Assembly: GCA_947179485.1 (NCBI GenBank)
Contig: OX359247.1
Coordinates: 64,345,001 to 64,409,000 of the forward strand
Direction: 5' to 3'
Source: Allacma fusca
Taxonomy: Eukaryota; Arthropoda; Collembola; Symphypleona; Sminthuridae
Length of the DNA: 64,000 nt
Under the pieces are notes generated by a model. It had not been told where the DNA came from. It saw nothing but the letters and a program-made list of their open reading frames with translations, and made no database searches. Made by a program: the position numbers and the translations under genes. Positions 12,917-24,210 of this stretch are shown piece after piece; position 1 is the first letter of the stretch; each line of letters begins with the position of its first letter.

Positions 12917-14216
12917 ATGAGTTATACAATTGTGAATAAGATTTTGGAAGATTTGAAATTTACAGATCTCTACCAACTAAAGTTCCAAGGTAAGTACTAG
13001 TGTTGGCAGATAGTATTTAAATGATATAGGACATACATATAAACTCCACAAAAAGGTAACTATACAGACTAACTGTTATTTTAAACTGAGATGCATGTGG
13101 TTAACTTTTTGCAGATCAACATCTTTCTGACGAGGTTATGTCAATCATTTGCGACGATGAAAAATTAAAGGAAGAAATGCGACAAATCGTCCCAAGCCTT
13201 GGCCATCGCGTCAGCATTATAAATGCGTTCAAAGTCAAAACGCAGGTCACCAAGCAGGTAACTGAATGTCCATTAAAAATTGAACTAAACTGGGTATCAT
13301 TATGGACACATCTAAAACGATCACATCAAGTTAATTCCAAATGCCGTAAGTTTATTTGCCAACAACAGGAGCTGTATGTATTATTTGTTCATTTTGTGTA
13401 CAATTATTTCCTACTTCAAAAATTAGCATAACTTAATTAAATATCAATTAATTATACTTTTCTTGTACCCTTCAGATCCAATTTGATTTCAACTTATGTT
13501 ATCCACTTGTATCGGACAATCTTTCTACAAAATGGAACGAGATGGCTGTGAAGCTTTACGAATACTTTAATTCAGCAAAGAAATCTCTGCTCGTATTTGG
13601 AGTTACTGCGGATGCTACAGGTTGTATGATTTTTTGCTACTTAAGTATTGTCAATGTTATTTTAGTTGACATAATTTCTTGGACTACAACTAATGCTTTA
13701 TTTCTCTCTCAGGTTTGGATATTTCAAAGGCTGCCTTTTTATGTTAGCAGCGCTAAATCGGTCGAAAACTAAGAAAGTCACTCAGGTGGACAGCGTCAAA
13801 TCGTTTATTGAAGTAGGTAATGTGAGTATTATATTTATTCTATATGCAATTATGAATAGTTTTTGAACCTGAACAAGTTCTAAAATCCACGAATTAATTT
13901 CTTACAGCCATTGGTGGATGTCGATGCATTAGCTCATGATTGTTGCTCAAAATCTGCAAGGGTAATTTGCAAGGGTCACCTAGCAGATTTGAATCTCCAG
14001 GAATATTTTGTAATATTCGAAAACCGAGCTTTAAAAGAAGACACTTTATTGTCGGCTGTCGACCTGGCATTCAAAACTTACTACGTGTTCAACATCCCTT
14101 TTCCCCAAACCTGCGCCGGAACCTGGCAGTTTATAGATTATTACGTTTACGAAATGTGTCAGAAAGGACCATTACCCTCCATTGTGTCTGAACTTTCGGC
14201 ATTTATGACTTCTTAA
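12917..14216 (+). CDS. SAM-like domain protein carried by transposon, five exons, intact
   Basis: Exons 12917-12989, 13115-13377, 13476-13620, 13730-13821 and 13908-14216 join in frame at GT-AG sites to a 293-aa product; AATAAA follows at 14240. Residues 1-65 resemble a sterile alpha motif domain: ILEDLKFTDLYQLKF, then LSDEVMSIICDDEKL and IVPSLGHRVSIINAFK. The last exon carries a Cys/Phe-rich domain with AVDLAFKTYYVFNIPFP and WQFIDYYVYEM. That pattern occurs in 'SAM domain-containing protein 3-like' repeat genes of fish and arthropods (recalled, not searched). Its function is unknown. It sits inside the target-duplicated 12-kb element, so it is transposon cargo or transposition machinery, and all exons have stayed open while its THAP neighbour has decayed. 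Confidence 0.72.
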
Positions 14217-14940
14217 TATTTGATTCATTTTTCATTATTAATAAAAACTAACAACTGAAAACAACATTTTTCATCCTTTCAATATTCGTCATGAACGGGG
14301 CTTTTGACCTTTTTAATTAAGTATCCATGGCCACGATCGTTTCAGACCTGGAGGCATCCATAAATTCGCACATATATGAAGGTGGAGCATACCTATCTGG
14401 TATATATTCCTGCATGGATCCATACTGATTAGATAGCCTATATGTCCTTGTTTTATTCATATTACAGAAATACTCAATACTATCCCGGCTATGCAGAAAC
14501 AATCCGGGTATAACTTGTACTCATCCGGACTTATTACTGCTTGATCCGCATTGCCGGATGAAATTCATCCTGGTCATTATATGTGCTCCCTGCCTTCTTG
14601 TCCATACATACATTTTTTACCGAACATGAAGAAACTCAGCCTGGATTTTTAAGAGTGTAGGATGTGCTCGTAGAAATTTTTATCTTAAAATCTCTTAAAA
14701 CCCTGGAATAATAAATGCTCTGAATGTATGTGGATTATATTTGAAAATGAGTAATATGCAAACAAAAGTAAGTAAAGAGTAAGTAATACGCTCCGACTCG
14801 AAATTTTGAGAGAGTAATGAGTAAGTAAGATAGTTGACATGAAGCCCGTGAGTACGTAAAAAGTGAGTACTGGACAGCATGAGAGACAAAATTATGAGTA
14901 GAATAAGTAATGATGTCTAACTGAGAGCACTAATTTCGGC

Positions 14941-15189
14941 TAACATAAGTTAATGTATTAAGGAGCGTTAAAAAGCATGAATGTACTAGAAACTTCCCAC
15001 AATTTCCCATTTGAACCGCCTGGTTTGGATCCAGCTATTTGAGATGTATTTTAAATAGCACTGGATATCAGAATTTGAATTGCAATTGCCTCAAAAACTT
15101 TGAACCTCGTCTATATTCAAATCGCCAATTTCAGTGTTGGTGTTGTGAGCATAGATCTGTGAGCATGGAGCACATGGATTTGAACGGAG
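14941..15189. other. Short intergenic stretch
   Basis: Lies between the right duplication of the 12-kb element and the retrotransposon relic. No feature is recognised. Confidence 0.5.
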
Positions 15190-15358
15190 ATATTGGCTGA
15201 TAACTAGTCTAAGTTAGCTATCCCGGGAGGGAAACTATTTGCACTCTTTATTGATCTGGCCAGAGCTTTTGATTCCCTAAACCATGCTTGCAACAAGTTC
15301 GTTCAGCGAACTAGTTCCTGAACTGAACTTTTCAAGAATATTTAACATTTTGAGCGAA

Positions 15359-15862
15359 CTTGAATGAACGGAAATAAATTAATAGAATGAATGACTGAAC
15401 GTGAATTGAATTATTTTTCCCTTTGAATGAACGGAAATAAATTAATAGAATGAATGACTGAACGTGAATTGAATTATTTTTCCCTTTGAATGAACGGAAA
15501 TAAGTTAATAGAATGAATGACTGAACGTGAATTGAATTATTTTTCCCTTTGAATGAACGGAAATAAGTTAATAGAATGAATGACGGAACGTGAATTGAAT
15601 TATTTTTCCCTTTGAATGAACGGAAATAAATTAATAGAATGAATGACGGAACGTGAATTGAATTATTTTTCCCTTTGAATGAATGGAAATAAATTAATAG
15701 AATGAATGACGGAACGTGAATTGAATTATTTTTCCCTTTGAATGAATGGAAATAAATTAATAGAATGAGTGACTGAACGTGAATTGAATTATTTTTCCCT
15801 TTGAATGAATGGAAATAAATTAATAGAATGAGTGACTGAACGTGAATTGAATTTATTTTCAC
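15359..15862. repeat. Eight tandem copies of a 63-bp unit
   Basis: Eight adjacent copies of 63 bp contain ATTAATAGAATGAATGAC and GAACGTGAATTGAATTA and differ at only a few bases. Because 63 is divisible by 3, the - strand stays open for 176 codons as a 21-residue repeat. That frame has no start context or domain, and I treat it as a consequence of the array. The array lies in a wider region of GAACTGAACTTG words (15300-15360 and 16690-16870). Confidence 0.85.
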
Positions 15863-16296
15863 TTTGACTGAACTTGAATTATTAGCGATAAGTATAGCAA
15901 GGCGATGAACTGAACTTAGTTGAACTTCACGTTATTATTTAGCAAAATAATAATTAATTAACACGTTGCAAAAATGGAACTCTGTGGAACTTAAACCCAA
16001 AATTGTAGCTCAGAAAACTCCAGCGTGCTCTTATCCTTGTTAGTTCAGCAAAAGTATATATATTGAAAGTGCTACTTGTCTTAGGTAATTGCAGTTACTA
16101 CTGAACTTTGCACTGCGATGATTAACTTAATGACTGTTACTGAATTCTCATTTAAATTCGAGTAGCTAAAGGTATTGGAGATGGTGTACTGTTATTTACT
16201 TTTAATAAAGTCGATTTGATATTTGGTTTTTTAAATCGATGCATAAATAGAGCTACCTGGGGCATAAATGTGTAGGGTGTACTTTTCTGCTAGTCT

Positions 16297-16470
16297 TTAA
16301 GTACTTTTGGGAACAGGAACAGGAACATTCCTGTTCCTGCAGGAACAGGTCCAGGAACTTTGAATTGGTACCCATTTTTATGGGAACAGGATCATTGCTT
16401 TAGTTCCTAAAAAAAATGGTACAGGTACAGGAACAGGTATGGGTACCAAATTTCCGTTCCCATGGACAGC
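16297..16470. repeat. GGAACAGG word-array segment
   Basis: Degenerate copies of GGAACAGG and its complement CCTGTTCC with GGTACC/GGTACAGG variants fill about 170 bp. It looks like a word-array MITE, but I could not find a matching duplication at its borders. Confidence 0.5.
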
Positions 16471-17499
16471 ACTACATTAATGTCCCCGAAAATCCCAACT
16501 CGAAGTAATATTTGATAAAATTCTATTTTATTAAAACCAGTATTTCAAAATGGAACAGTAGCTTATATTCTTCATTTAGTTTACCTAAGAATAGAAAATA
16601 AAAGTAAACCAGACAATGAATAGAATTATTTTATACAATGCTGAAACCGGGATTCGTTCCCCCGTTTACATGTTTAAATGCAGAATTAAATAAATAGTTA
16701 TTAAAAATGAGCTGAATTGAACGAGTAATTTACGATTTAACTGAACTTGAACTGAACTGATATAATTGTAAAATAAATTTGAACTGAACTGAATGGGCGG
16801 AAAAAATACAGTGAACTTGAGTGAACGTCTTATTTGTATTTTCACAGCGAGCTGAATTGAACTGAATGTGTTTGGAATCCATGGATTATGGATTTGAACT
16901 TAAATTGAATTTTACCTCGAAGTTGTAAGCATGACCTAAACCACCTTCAGAGATTGCACGGCTGTTGGAGTTAGTGATAGATTCATCCGGGAAATTAATC
17001 AGAACGACACATTCCGCGTACTGAAATATCACAAGGTCCTTCAACGAGCTTTTTGCTGTTTGTATTTCCGAGTTGGACAGATTTTTAGATAATTATTGCG
17101 CTATAACAGTCACTAGTTGGGGATCACTCCATAAATCATTTGTTCTTCGCAGACAACGTTGCTCTTGCTCAGTCAACAACAGCTCCGCAGACAAAAATCA
17201 GTTTTTTGGGTGACTATTGTGACAAGAATTTTCTCTATAAACCTTTGCAAAACAAAAATAATTATTTTCAGGAATGGAGGTAATTATTTAAGTTCCTGAA
17301 AATTGCATTTTAAAAGAACTAATCCAAACAGTTTCGGAATACGCATACTTAGATATTCCCTTCTGCTCACACGGCAGCTGTAGATGCGCCACAAACTCCC
17401 TCAAGAGAAAATCCATGTCATAAGTTGGCCCCATTCTATATATTCTTGGGGCATCCCGAACTGACTCATGGACATCCAAAATGAAATTACTTGATACTA

Positions 17500-17950
17500 G
17501 AATAATCCCAACTCAGGGGTCGGAGTTTTGTAAATCTCCCTGGAAGATTTTTTTCATTTTCCCTGTTGGCCATAATGTCCCTGTTCGAAGCAAATTTAAA
17601 ACTCCCTGTTGACAAAATAATCTTCGTAATACAGCACAACAAATTCAAAAATCCCTGCTGAAAAAAGGTCAACAAATTTGAAAATCTTTGCTGCCAAAAA
17701 ATCATTTTAGTAAATCACATCAACAATTTCGAACTGCATTTAACGGAACATTTTAATGCCCTGTTGACACAAATCATTTTCAGAAAACACCTCAACAATT
17801 TCAAAAATCCCTGGTGACAAAAATTGTTTTCCATAAAACACCTGAACAATTTCGAAAATCCCTGGTTGCAATCCCGTTTGAAAATTTCCCTGCTGAAAAT
17901 GTTTTACCCTGGGAAGATTCTTCCCGTCTTCCCACAGAAATCCGACCCCT
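17500..17950. repeat. Degenerate TCCCTG-containing tandem repeat
   Basis: About seven diverged units of roughly 50-65 bp share AATCCCTG, TTGACAAAAAT and CACCTCAACAATTTC motifs. The segment interrupts the retrotransposon relic between its RT and C-terminal blocks. Confidence 0.55.
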
Positions 17951-18920
17951 GTCCCAACAATGACATATGCCGCTGAATTATGGTTATTGAACATACCTTC
18001 GGAAATCGAAATTATCAAAAACCAATTTTTTAAGATACTCTGGCTTCCGTGGGACACGCTGCCCAATGCACTAAGATTAATATTAGGTAGAAAGAGATCT
18101 TTATAGGGTTATAGGATTGGCACTCCGGCTTTGGTGTAAAATTCTTACCAAGCCAGAATCACGGATAGTTAAAATCTATAGCAGACTATGTAAGATAGGT
18201 AACAACAAAATAAGTCCAGCCACACCACTGTGGACTAATTTCATCCGGGTTACGTTATTCAAATGCGGGTTTGCTTCGGTATTGGAGTTTCAGTCAGCTG
18301 AGTACACGGTAGTCTTTTATAAAAATATCATGACAGTGGTCTTTAACTCAATGACAAATTAAGATCTTCAAAAAGTTGTTAACTCCTCCTGACATCCACA
18401 TTACAAGCTCTTGAAAGATCATTTATCCACTTCAATTTACCTAAGTTAACATATTCCTTTCAAATAAATCCGTCTTTTCGCAAACATTAAGTTGGACTCA
18501 AATTCCTTGTACACGATAAGAGCTAAATACAAACTCACCTCCCCAGATACATGTAACGAATGTAATCTTCAAGAACCAGATGTCTTAGTCCATTTGCTTG
18601 TAAGATGTCGTATTTTTGAAACCTCCAGAAGACTCCTTGAACTTAAATATAATATCTCTAAATTTAATAATCTCTCTTCCCTACGTCTTCTCAGAGACCC
18701 GTCGAGTGATTTTTATGTCATTCAAATTCATTTACAATTGTACAACACCAATTTATTTGTTTGATGATATGTAAGTAATTGTATAGCAATGTGATATGGA
18801 TGATATGGGAGCTGCCCTGAAAGATTCCTGAATATATTTCAATTCAATACAATACCTGTAGAAGTGATTTTTTGAAATCCGCACACATGTAATTATAAAA
18901 CCCAAAGGCGATATACCGAA

Positions 18921-21572
18921 GCTAGGGTTCCCAGACGTCCCGGAATGACAGTCGTTGTCCCGTGTCCCGGAAGGGCGTATTCCGGGACACGTAAATGTCC
19001 CGGAAACTTCGAGCTCAAAATGTTATGAAAATTATTAGTTTTTAAGATAAAAATAAAATATTTCGTTCTAGAGGAGCTCGATTCAAACGAGAGCATCATG
19101 TGCCATCTACATAAAACTAATAAAACCATAAAAATGTGATTACAAGCGTAACAAAATCGCTTCAGCATCAGGTAATAATTAAAAAGGTCTAGGTTTTACA
19201 ATTCTATATGGGAAGAGGTTGTCAATTCAAAAAATTGGTTACGTCGAAACGGCAAAGATAACCAGGCCCCTGCTAGGATTTTAGTGTGTAAAGCGACTTT
19301 CTCCGTGAAGTATGACGAATTTGGGTTTGTTAAATCTGACATGTAAAGTTCCTAAAAACCTAGAGAAAGCAGGTGCTGAAACTAAGGTTAGATTTTTTAA
19401 CCGCAGAATCTGCAGACGATTAAAAATTCAACATTTTTGCTGTTACAGTGCGAACACTCCGACCGTAAATTACGGTCGCCAAAATTATGTGTTTTAGAAA
19501 TTCCAGGAATAAAATCCATCAATTGTTGCTTCTAATTGCAAATATCACAGTATACACAACGCTGTGAAAAATGCATGCAATAAGTTATCAATGGATGTTG
19601 AAGGCTTAGCTTTAAAGGTTTTAGCGAATTTAGCTCGTCTGCGCTGAGACTAGACTCTTTAAAACAGTTATGTGAATTTGTTGATGTGGCTTTCCTTACT
19701 TCCAGCACTGGACAGATTCCTTTCTAATAGGTCAGCTTTGAAGTCATATTTTATTTTGAAGGAACAAAGTGGCTGCCCTGTTGTTAATCGCAAGGTTGTG
19801 TGTCATAACAGCAATGAAGTTGCTGCGTAAGTAGAATGCCTAACCGAATGTTACCTATATATTGTGCACATTATTTTACAATAAATGAATTCGCCCATTT
19901 TAATGTTGGAGTGTAATGATTGTACTTCTAACAAGCAGTCTTCCGATGTAAACTGCAGAACTGAATGAAAATTGGTGGAATTGTAGGCACTACTAATAGT
20001 GTTCGCACAAGCCACAAACTTCGTGCCATCTCCTCTGGATTCGGGCAGTAGGACATTTGAAAGTTTGTTTTTTTTGAAAGTTTGACAGGGGGACCCTTCC
20101 TAGCTTGAATTTTTGCATGTTAAATCCCGTAAGCGAAATCCATTTTCGCAACTCGAACAAAATCCAAACCAATGTTCAGACATGTCACTATACTATTCCT
20201 AATTATATGTACAATCAGCGCTGCAAGTACGTGTTCCGAGAGAAACTTAATGTCAACAAAACTTGTGAAGGCAGAGCTTCAAGTAGCGTTTCTATCGGTA
20301 ACAAAAAATTGAGCTCGACTCGACTCGAAACAAAAACCCGGTGTAAATTCAACTTTTTGTCTCGAACTCGGGACATTCGAGTCGGGAATTTTTTTTGTAC
20401 TCGAAGCCGAGACCGTTAAAATATGTTCTACCCGAAACCGACTCGAAGTCGAACCGAAACCAGGCACAAAATGTACGTATTTTTTTTGTGAAAGTAAAAT
20501 AATGTAGCAATCTCTGGGTTGATTTTTAATTTCCTTATACAGTCATTACGTATCACCGGCCAACTTTCCCTTTCTTCGATAAACTTGTTAGATGCCGGCT
20601 TTAACTACGAAATTAAAAGCAGTAACGTCCATACTGTATCTTCTTGAGTAGCACACATTTCGGTGTTAAAATATCGGAGCCAAACGAAAAAGCAGGCGAG
20701 ATATAGCCAGGAATTCCCAAAAATTCACGCGCCATCCTTGCACATTAGGGTACTTAGATTCGTGTACTAACAAAACTTAGGATGAGGAGTGTTATGTGTA
20801 ATTACTTGCAGCGTAAGGAGACTGTCCTTTGTTTTCTTCGATGTTTTGGACAAAAACAGCATATTTTTTATTAAATACAAGTTAGGTGGGACGAAAAGGC
20901 CAATTTTTATTGTTCAGGAAACATAAATCAATAAATCCAAAAAACGTTTTTACTTTCGAGTTTTGGTACGGACCGGTAGATTTTTCAGACTCGATCCGAT
21001 TTTTTCGCTTCGAAAACTTGATACCCGAAACCGGCTCGAAAGTAAGCAAGCGGTACCAAAATAATTTAGACTCGAACTCTACTCGAACCCGACTCGAACC
21101 CGTATACATATACGGTGGTAACATAGGTGAGGTCCTCTGCATGAACAGGAATAGTCTTAATTTTACCACGGTATAAGATAATCTTATACCGCGATTTTAC
21201 TGCCAATCGAAGGGTGACATTGTTATTATTATCTGCTTAAGAAAACTACTCGATTTTCCAAAATTTTGACGACATTAATCTCACTTCCAGCTAGCAATTA
21301 TTACTGACATCATGTTTTCATCAGCCCCCCATTCCCCCTCATCATTTTCCGTCAAATATTTTCAGCCCCCCCACCGTAGCAAGCATATGACGTAATTTAT
21401 GAACGCTCCCTTTTCATGTTGTGAATAGGTTTCTTTTTTGAACAAACCGGAAAACAAGAAAATGTTATTAGGTGCCAAAAAGCTGAAAAATACAATTAGG
21501 AATCGTGTATAAGTAAAGAAAATTTAAAATTATTTTGTCCCGGAATGACGTTTCAAAAAAGTGGGAACCCTA
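18921..21572. mobile_element. hAT-like element with TCCCGGAA ends, 2.65 kb, decayed
   Basis: TAGGGTTCCCA near 18923 faces TGGGAACCCTA ending at 21572. Next to both is ACGTCCCGGAATGAC or its near inverse, and TCCCGGAA words recur at 18935-19015. Flanks are ATACCGAA (18913-18920) and TTACCGAA (21573-21580), matching at 7 of 8. The left duplication ends 2 bp before the TAGGG, so the exact edge is uncertain. Near 19725-19810 broken + strand translation gives LKSYFILKEQSGCPVVNRK, which may be a transposase remnant. A second word-array repeat (20300-21115) appears nested within. Confidence 0.65.
20300..21115. repeat. CGACTCGAA word-array pair
   Basis: Two clusters of CTCGAACC/CGACTCGAAAC-type words (20310-20465 and 20970-21100) bracket about 500 bp of ordinary sequence, in the arrangement of a word-array element. 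Exact ends and duplications were not resolved. Confidence 0.5.
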
Positions 21573-21580
21573 TTACCGAA

Positions 21581-22189
21581 CGTTCGTTAAACAAAGTGTA
21601 GGCGGTTAAAATTTGCGAGTAAGCCCGTAAAAAGCCCGGCCAACCCGGGCTTTGGGCGGGTACGGGTAAAATTTATTACGCTTGACGGGTTACGGGCGGG
21701 TACGGTCTTTTTAATGCGGTTAAAAATACCGTGAAAAAATTCATGAGTGGTACATGCAGAATCAGGGGTTGTAAAAGTACATTGACTTGAATACATGGAA
21801 CAATTTTCAAGCATTTGTAATTTTACCTATAAAACGAAGCCTTAAAATTCAATGTCAACAAATTAAATTACATGAAATAGCCGAAAATCGCAAGTTTGGA
21901 AAACATTTAAACAAACTGGTTGACTATAGGTTTCTATAAATTATGTGAAGTGCAATGAGTGCAGAAATATATTAGCAGGCAATTACGCCAAGGAGAGACA
22001 TCAACTCTGGCCAAACATAATTGTATTTTTCCGATATCCCGTCCCGTCCCTGGCTTATGTATAACCTTCCTACAATTTCATCTTCACATATGATATTTGA
22101 AATACATTGCCGGCCAATTTTTTTGCAATGGAAATGCCTATAAGGCCTGTTGCCACAATTGATCAATTCTGGGGGTTCTAGTGGTCTTG
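21581..22189. other. Intergenic, with a GGGCGGGTACGGG patch
   Basis: At 21625-21705 there are several copies of GGGCGGGTACGGG and CCCGG-rich words. The remainder shows nothing I recognise. Confidence 0.45.
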
Positions 22190-22764
22190 CATGATACTGA
22201 TTTTATGAAACTGTTCTGGTTCAAAGCTCAGACCAGACCATAGCTCTGGTCCAGACTTTCGGACCATATTAGATCAAAGACCTTGGGTCCAGACTATGGT
22301 CAAGAAAAACCTTAAACTTAACTAAATAATCATTTTTTATGCAGTGAGGTTTCTATTTTATTGCTAAAAATAATTGTTTAACATGTTCCTTGTATTTCGT
22401 TAAATAGTTTGGATTAATTTTTTTAGGACCATGGTCCTGTGTTCTACTCTGGTCCTAATATTGGACCAATTATATCTGGTCTGGTCTAACATTTGGATCA
22501 CACCATTAAAATTTTGTACCGGACCAGACAATTTTGGGACCATTAAAATTTTGTACCGGACCAGACAATTTTGGGACCATTAAAATTTTGTACCGGACCA
22601 GACAATTTTGGGACCATTAAAATTTTGTACAGGACCAGACAATTTTGGGACCATTAAAATTTTGTACCGGATCAGACAATTTTGGGACCATTAAAATTTT
22701 GTACCGGACCAGACAATTTTGGGACCATTATGAATGGTCCGAACCAGACCATTGTCATCTCTAA
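22190..22764. repeat. GGACCAGAC word-array element with six exact 37-bp units
   Basis: The segment is dense in GGACCAGAC/CTGGTCC words. At 22502-22723 six tandem 37-bp copies, each starting ACCATTAAAATTTTGTACC, differ at only two bases. The right edge, CATCTCTAA at 22756-22764, recurs at the edge of another word array at 48561-48569. I could not find the left edge. Confidence 0.65.
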
Positions 22765-23340
22765 CAATTCCTGCTAATAAATTTTCCAATGATGTCTGTT
22801 GGAGTGAAAAATGAACAAATATTCTTACGTATGTACGACCAGCAATAATTTAGCTAACAATAAGTAATTCTGTATTGAAATGTACAAGGAAACCGGAAAG
22901 TAGCTTTTCTGTTTTTTGTATTGTCACTTGAACCAATCATTATTTTCACAACGATTATGTAATAACGTCTACTGCGTATAAATGCAAACTTTAAAATATA
23001 AAATGTATTTTAAATAAGTATTTTACAAGTTTAGAAGTTATTATTAAATAATTATGTTTATATTTTGGAGTAGTGATGGAATAATGTACTTGCCAGCGAC
23101 GTTTGTGTTGTATTTTGTAGTGTTTTTTGTATATTGTGTGTATTGGAGTGTATTTTGAAGAGCTCTGTAAATTAGAGTCTGTGTTCAAAATAAGTGTACG
23201 GGAGGGGATCCATCGTTTCCGCTCAGGTCACAGACCACAGGTCGGTGACAACTATGTTATGTATATTTGTATGTAGGAGTGTTAAAGAGACTTATTTAAT
23301 GAAATACTGGGGAACACTGTATTTGCCTTGAGCGACGAGC
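22765..23340. other. Intergenic, no gene recognised
   Basis: AT-rich DNA without a domain, RNA gene or clear repeat. Confidence 0.5.
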
Positions 23341-23348
23341 GTCTCCTC

Positions 23349-23819
23349 CAATGATGTTCGCTGGGGATACCGTCTCTCAGGACGGACGGCAAAAATCGGG
23401 ACGGGATAGGGACTTTGAGACGGATTCGGTGCTAAAAATTAAGAGAGGAGAGGGACTGAGACGGGATCGAGACGTTGACCGTAAAATACAGTAATAATAG
23501 GGACGAATACTTGGGACGTTTCGATTTAATCCAGTCACCGTCACTCTCACTATTTACTACCTCGTTCATTTACATGTGCTGTATACCATGCATATGTATA
23601 CATATGCATGGTATACGTGGTCACGTGAGATGGAGAGAGGGATAGGGATATGATAGGGATACGGACGGGACGGGGACGTTCATTAACGACGTTAGAGCTG
23701 ACTGGACGTGACTGAGACTAGATCGTCTGGTGTTCAGGACGGATTGGAGAGACGTAAGGATTTGTAACTGAGTGTTACCAGGGATATGGACGTAAATAGT
23801 AGGGATTTTCCCATCATTG
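23349..23819. mobile_element. 471-bp MITE with GGGACGG word array and perfect 8-bp duplication
   Basis: Terminal CAATGATG (23349-23356) and CATCATTG (23812-23819) are inverted. The flanks are identical, GTCTCCTC at 23341-23348 and 23820-23827. The interior is dominated by GGGACGGGATAGGGACG-like words. A palindrome around ATACCATGCATATGTATAC lies near 23585-23615. It has no coding capacity. The 8-bp duplication suggests hAT mobilisation in trans. Confidence 0.8.
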
Positions 23820-24210
23820 GTCTCCTCCCTCTATTTCTTTCCGCCTAAAATGAATGTTGCTGTTGCTGTTAAGCATGTACGCGTACCCTAATCTGTAAAT
23901 GTAAGGATGTGGAATACGAGGAGTTGCTGGCGCTATAGAGCTGAAGCTGAAAGCTGAACGGCGAACGGAAGATAAAAGAAGCGTACTTATGTATGTATAT
24001 GTGAATGCAATTCGCACGCCGCACTCGCACTCGCACTCCGCAGCTCTAGCCATATAATGAGCAATGAACTACATACATTGAGCTTGTAGAGTCAGTTTCA
24101 GTTGGTGTTTGGCATTTCTCTCCATGAATCTACTCAGACCGGTGTGGTAATATTTTACCAACTTTCAACCAAATTGCTCCTTCCAGTTTGTAATTTCAAC
24201 TGACCTTAAA

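Larger units (their letters stand above)
2959..14932. mobile_element. 12-kb composite DNA transposon carrying THAP and SAM-like genes
   Basis: CAGTGCTCTCA (2959-2969) and TGAGAGCACTA (14922-14932) are inverted repeats matching at 10 of 11 positions. They are flanked by a perfect 8-bp duplication ATTTCGGC (2951-2958 and 14933-14940). Both ends are filled with the same word family, variants of GAGTAAGTAATGAGTAAG (2975-3190 and 14745-14915), which links the two ends independently of the terminal repeats. Two complete transposons are nested inside: 3251-6630 and 6720-11171. Removing them leaves about 4.1 kb with two divergent genes at 11987-12551 (-) and 12917-14216 (+). The CAGTG ends and 8-bp duplication fit hAT, but a THAP protein with an 8-bp duplication also recalls P-type elements. 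No canonical transposase of either type is visible in the remaining 4.1 kb. Confidence 0.8.
15190..18860 (+). mobile_element. Shredded non-LTR retrotransposon relic with several insertions
   Basis: Fragments of one reverse transcriptase gene lie in order on the + strand. An RT block, KLFALFIDLARAFDSLNH, is at about 15229-15285. A catalytic-region relic FFADNVALAQS is near 17143. A piece containing YAAELWLLNIPSEIEIIKNQ is near 17965. A C-terminal zinc-knuckle-like part (CNECNLQEPDVLVHLLVRC) lies at 18492-18764. A 3' end, GATATGGGAGCTGCCCTG, precedes an AATACAATAC tail near 18855. Frames are broken throughout. Between the blocks lie word-repeat DNA (15300-16900) and a TCCCTG-rich segment (17500-17950), so later insertions split the gene. 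Confidence 0.7.

Noticed and set aside
13115..13345. SAM-like gene exon 2 ending at the strong GTAAGT donor (13346)
   Set aside because: The phase does not match exon 3; the donor at 13378 (TAT|GTATTA) keeps the frame through all later exons.
22502..22723. CRISPR-like array
   Set aside because: The 37-bp units abut each other with no unique spacers, and the window is eukaryotic.
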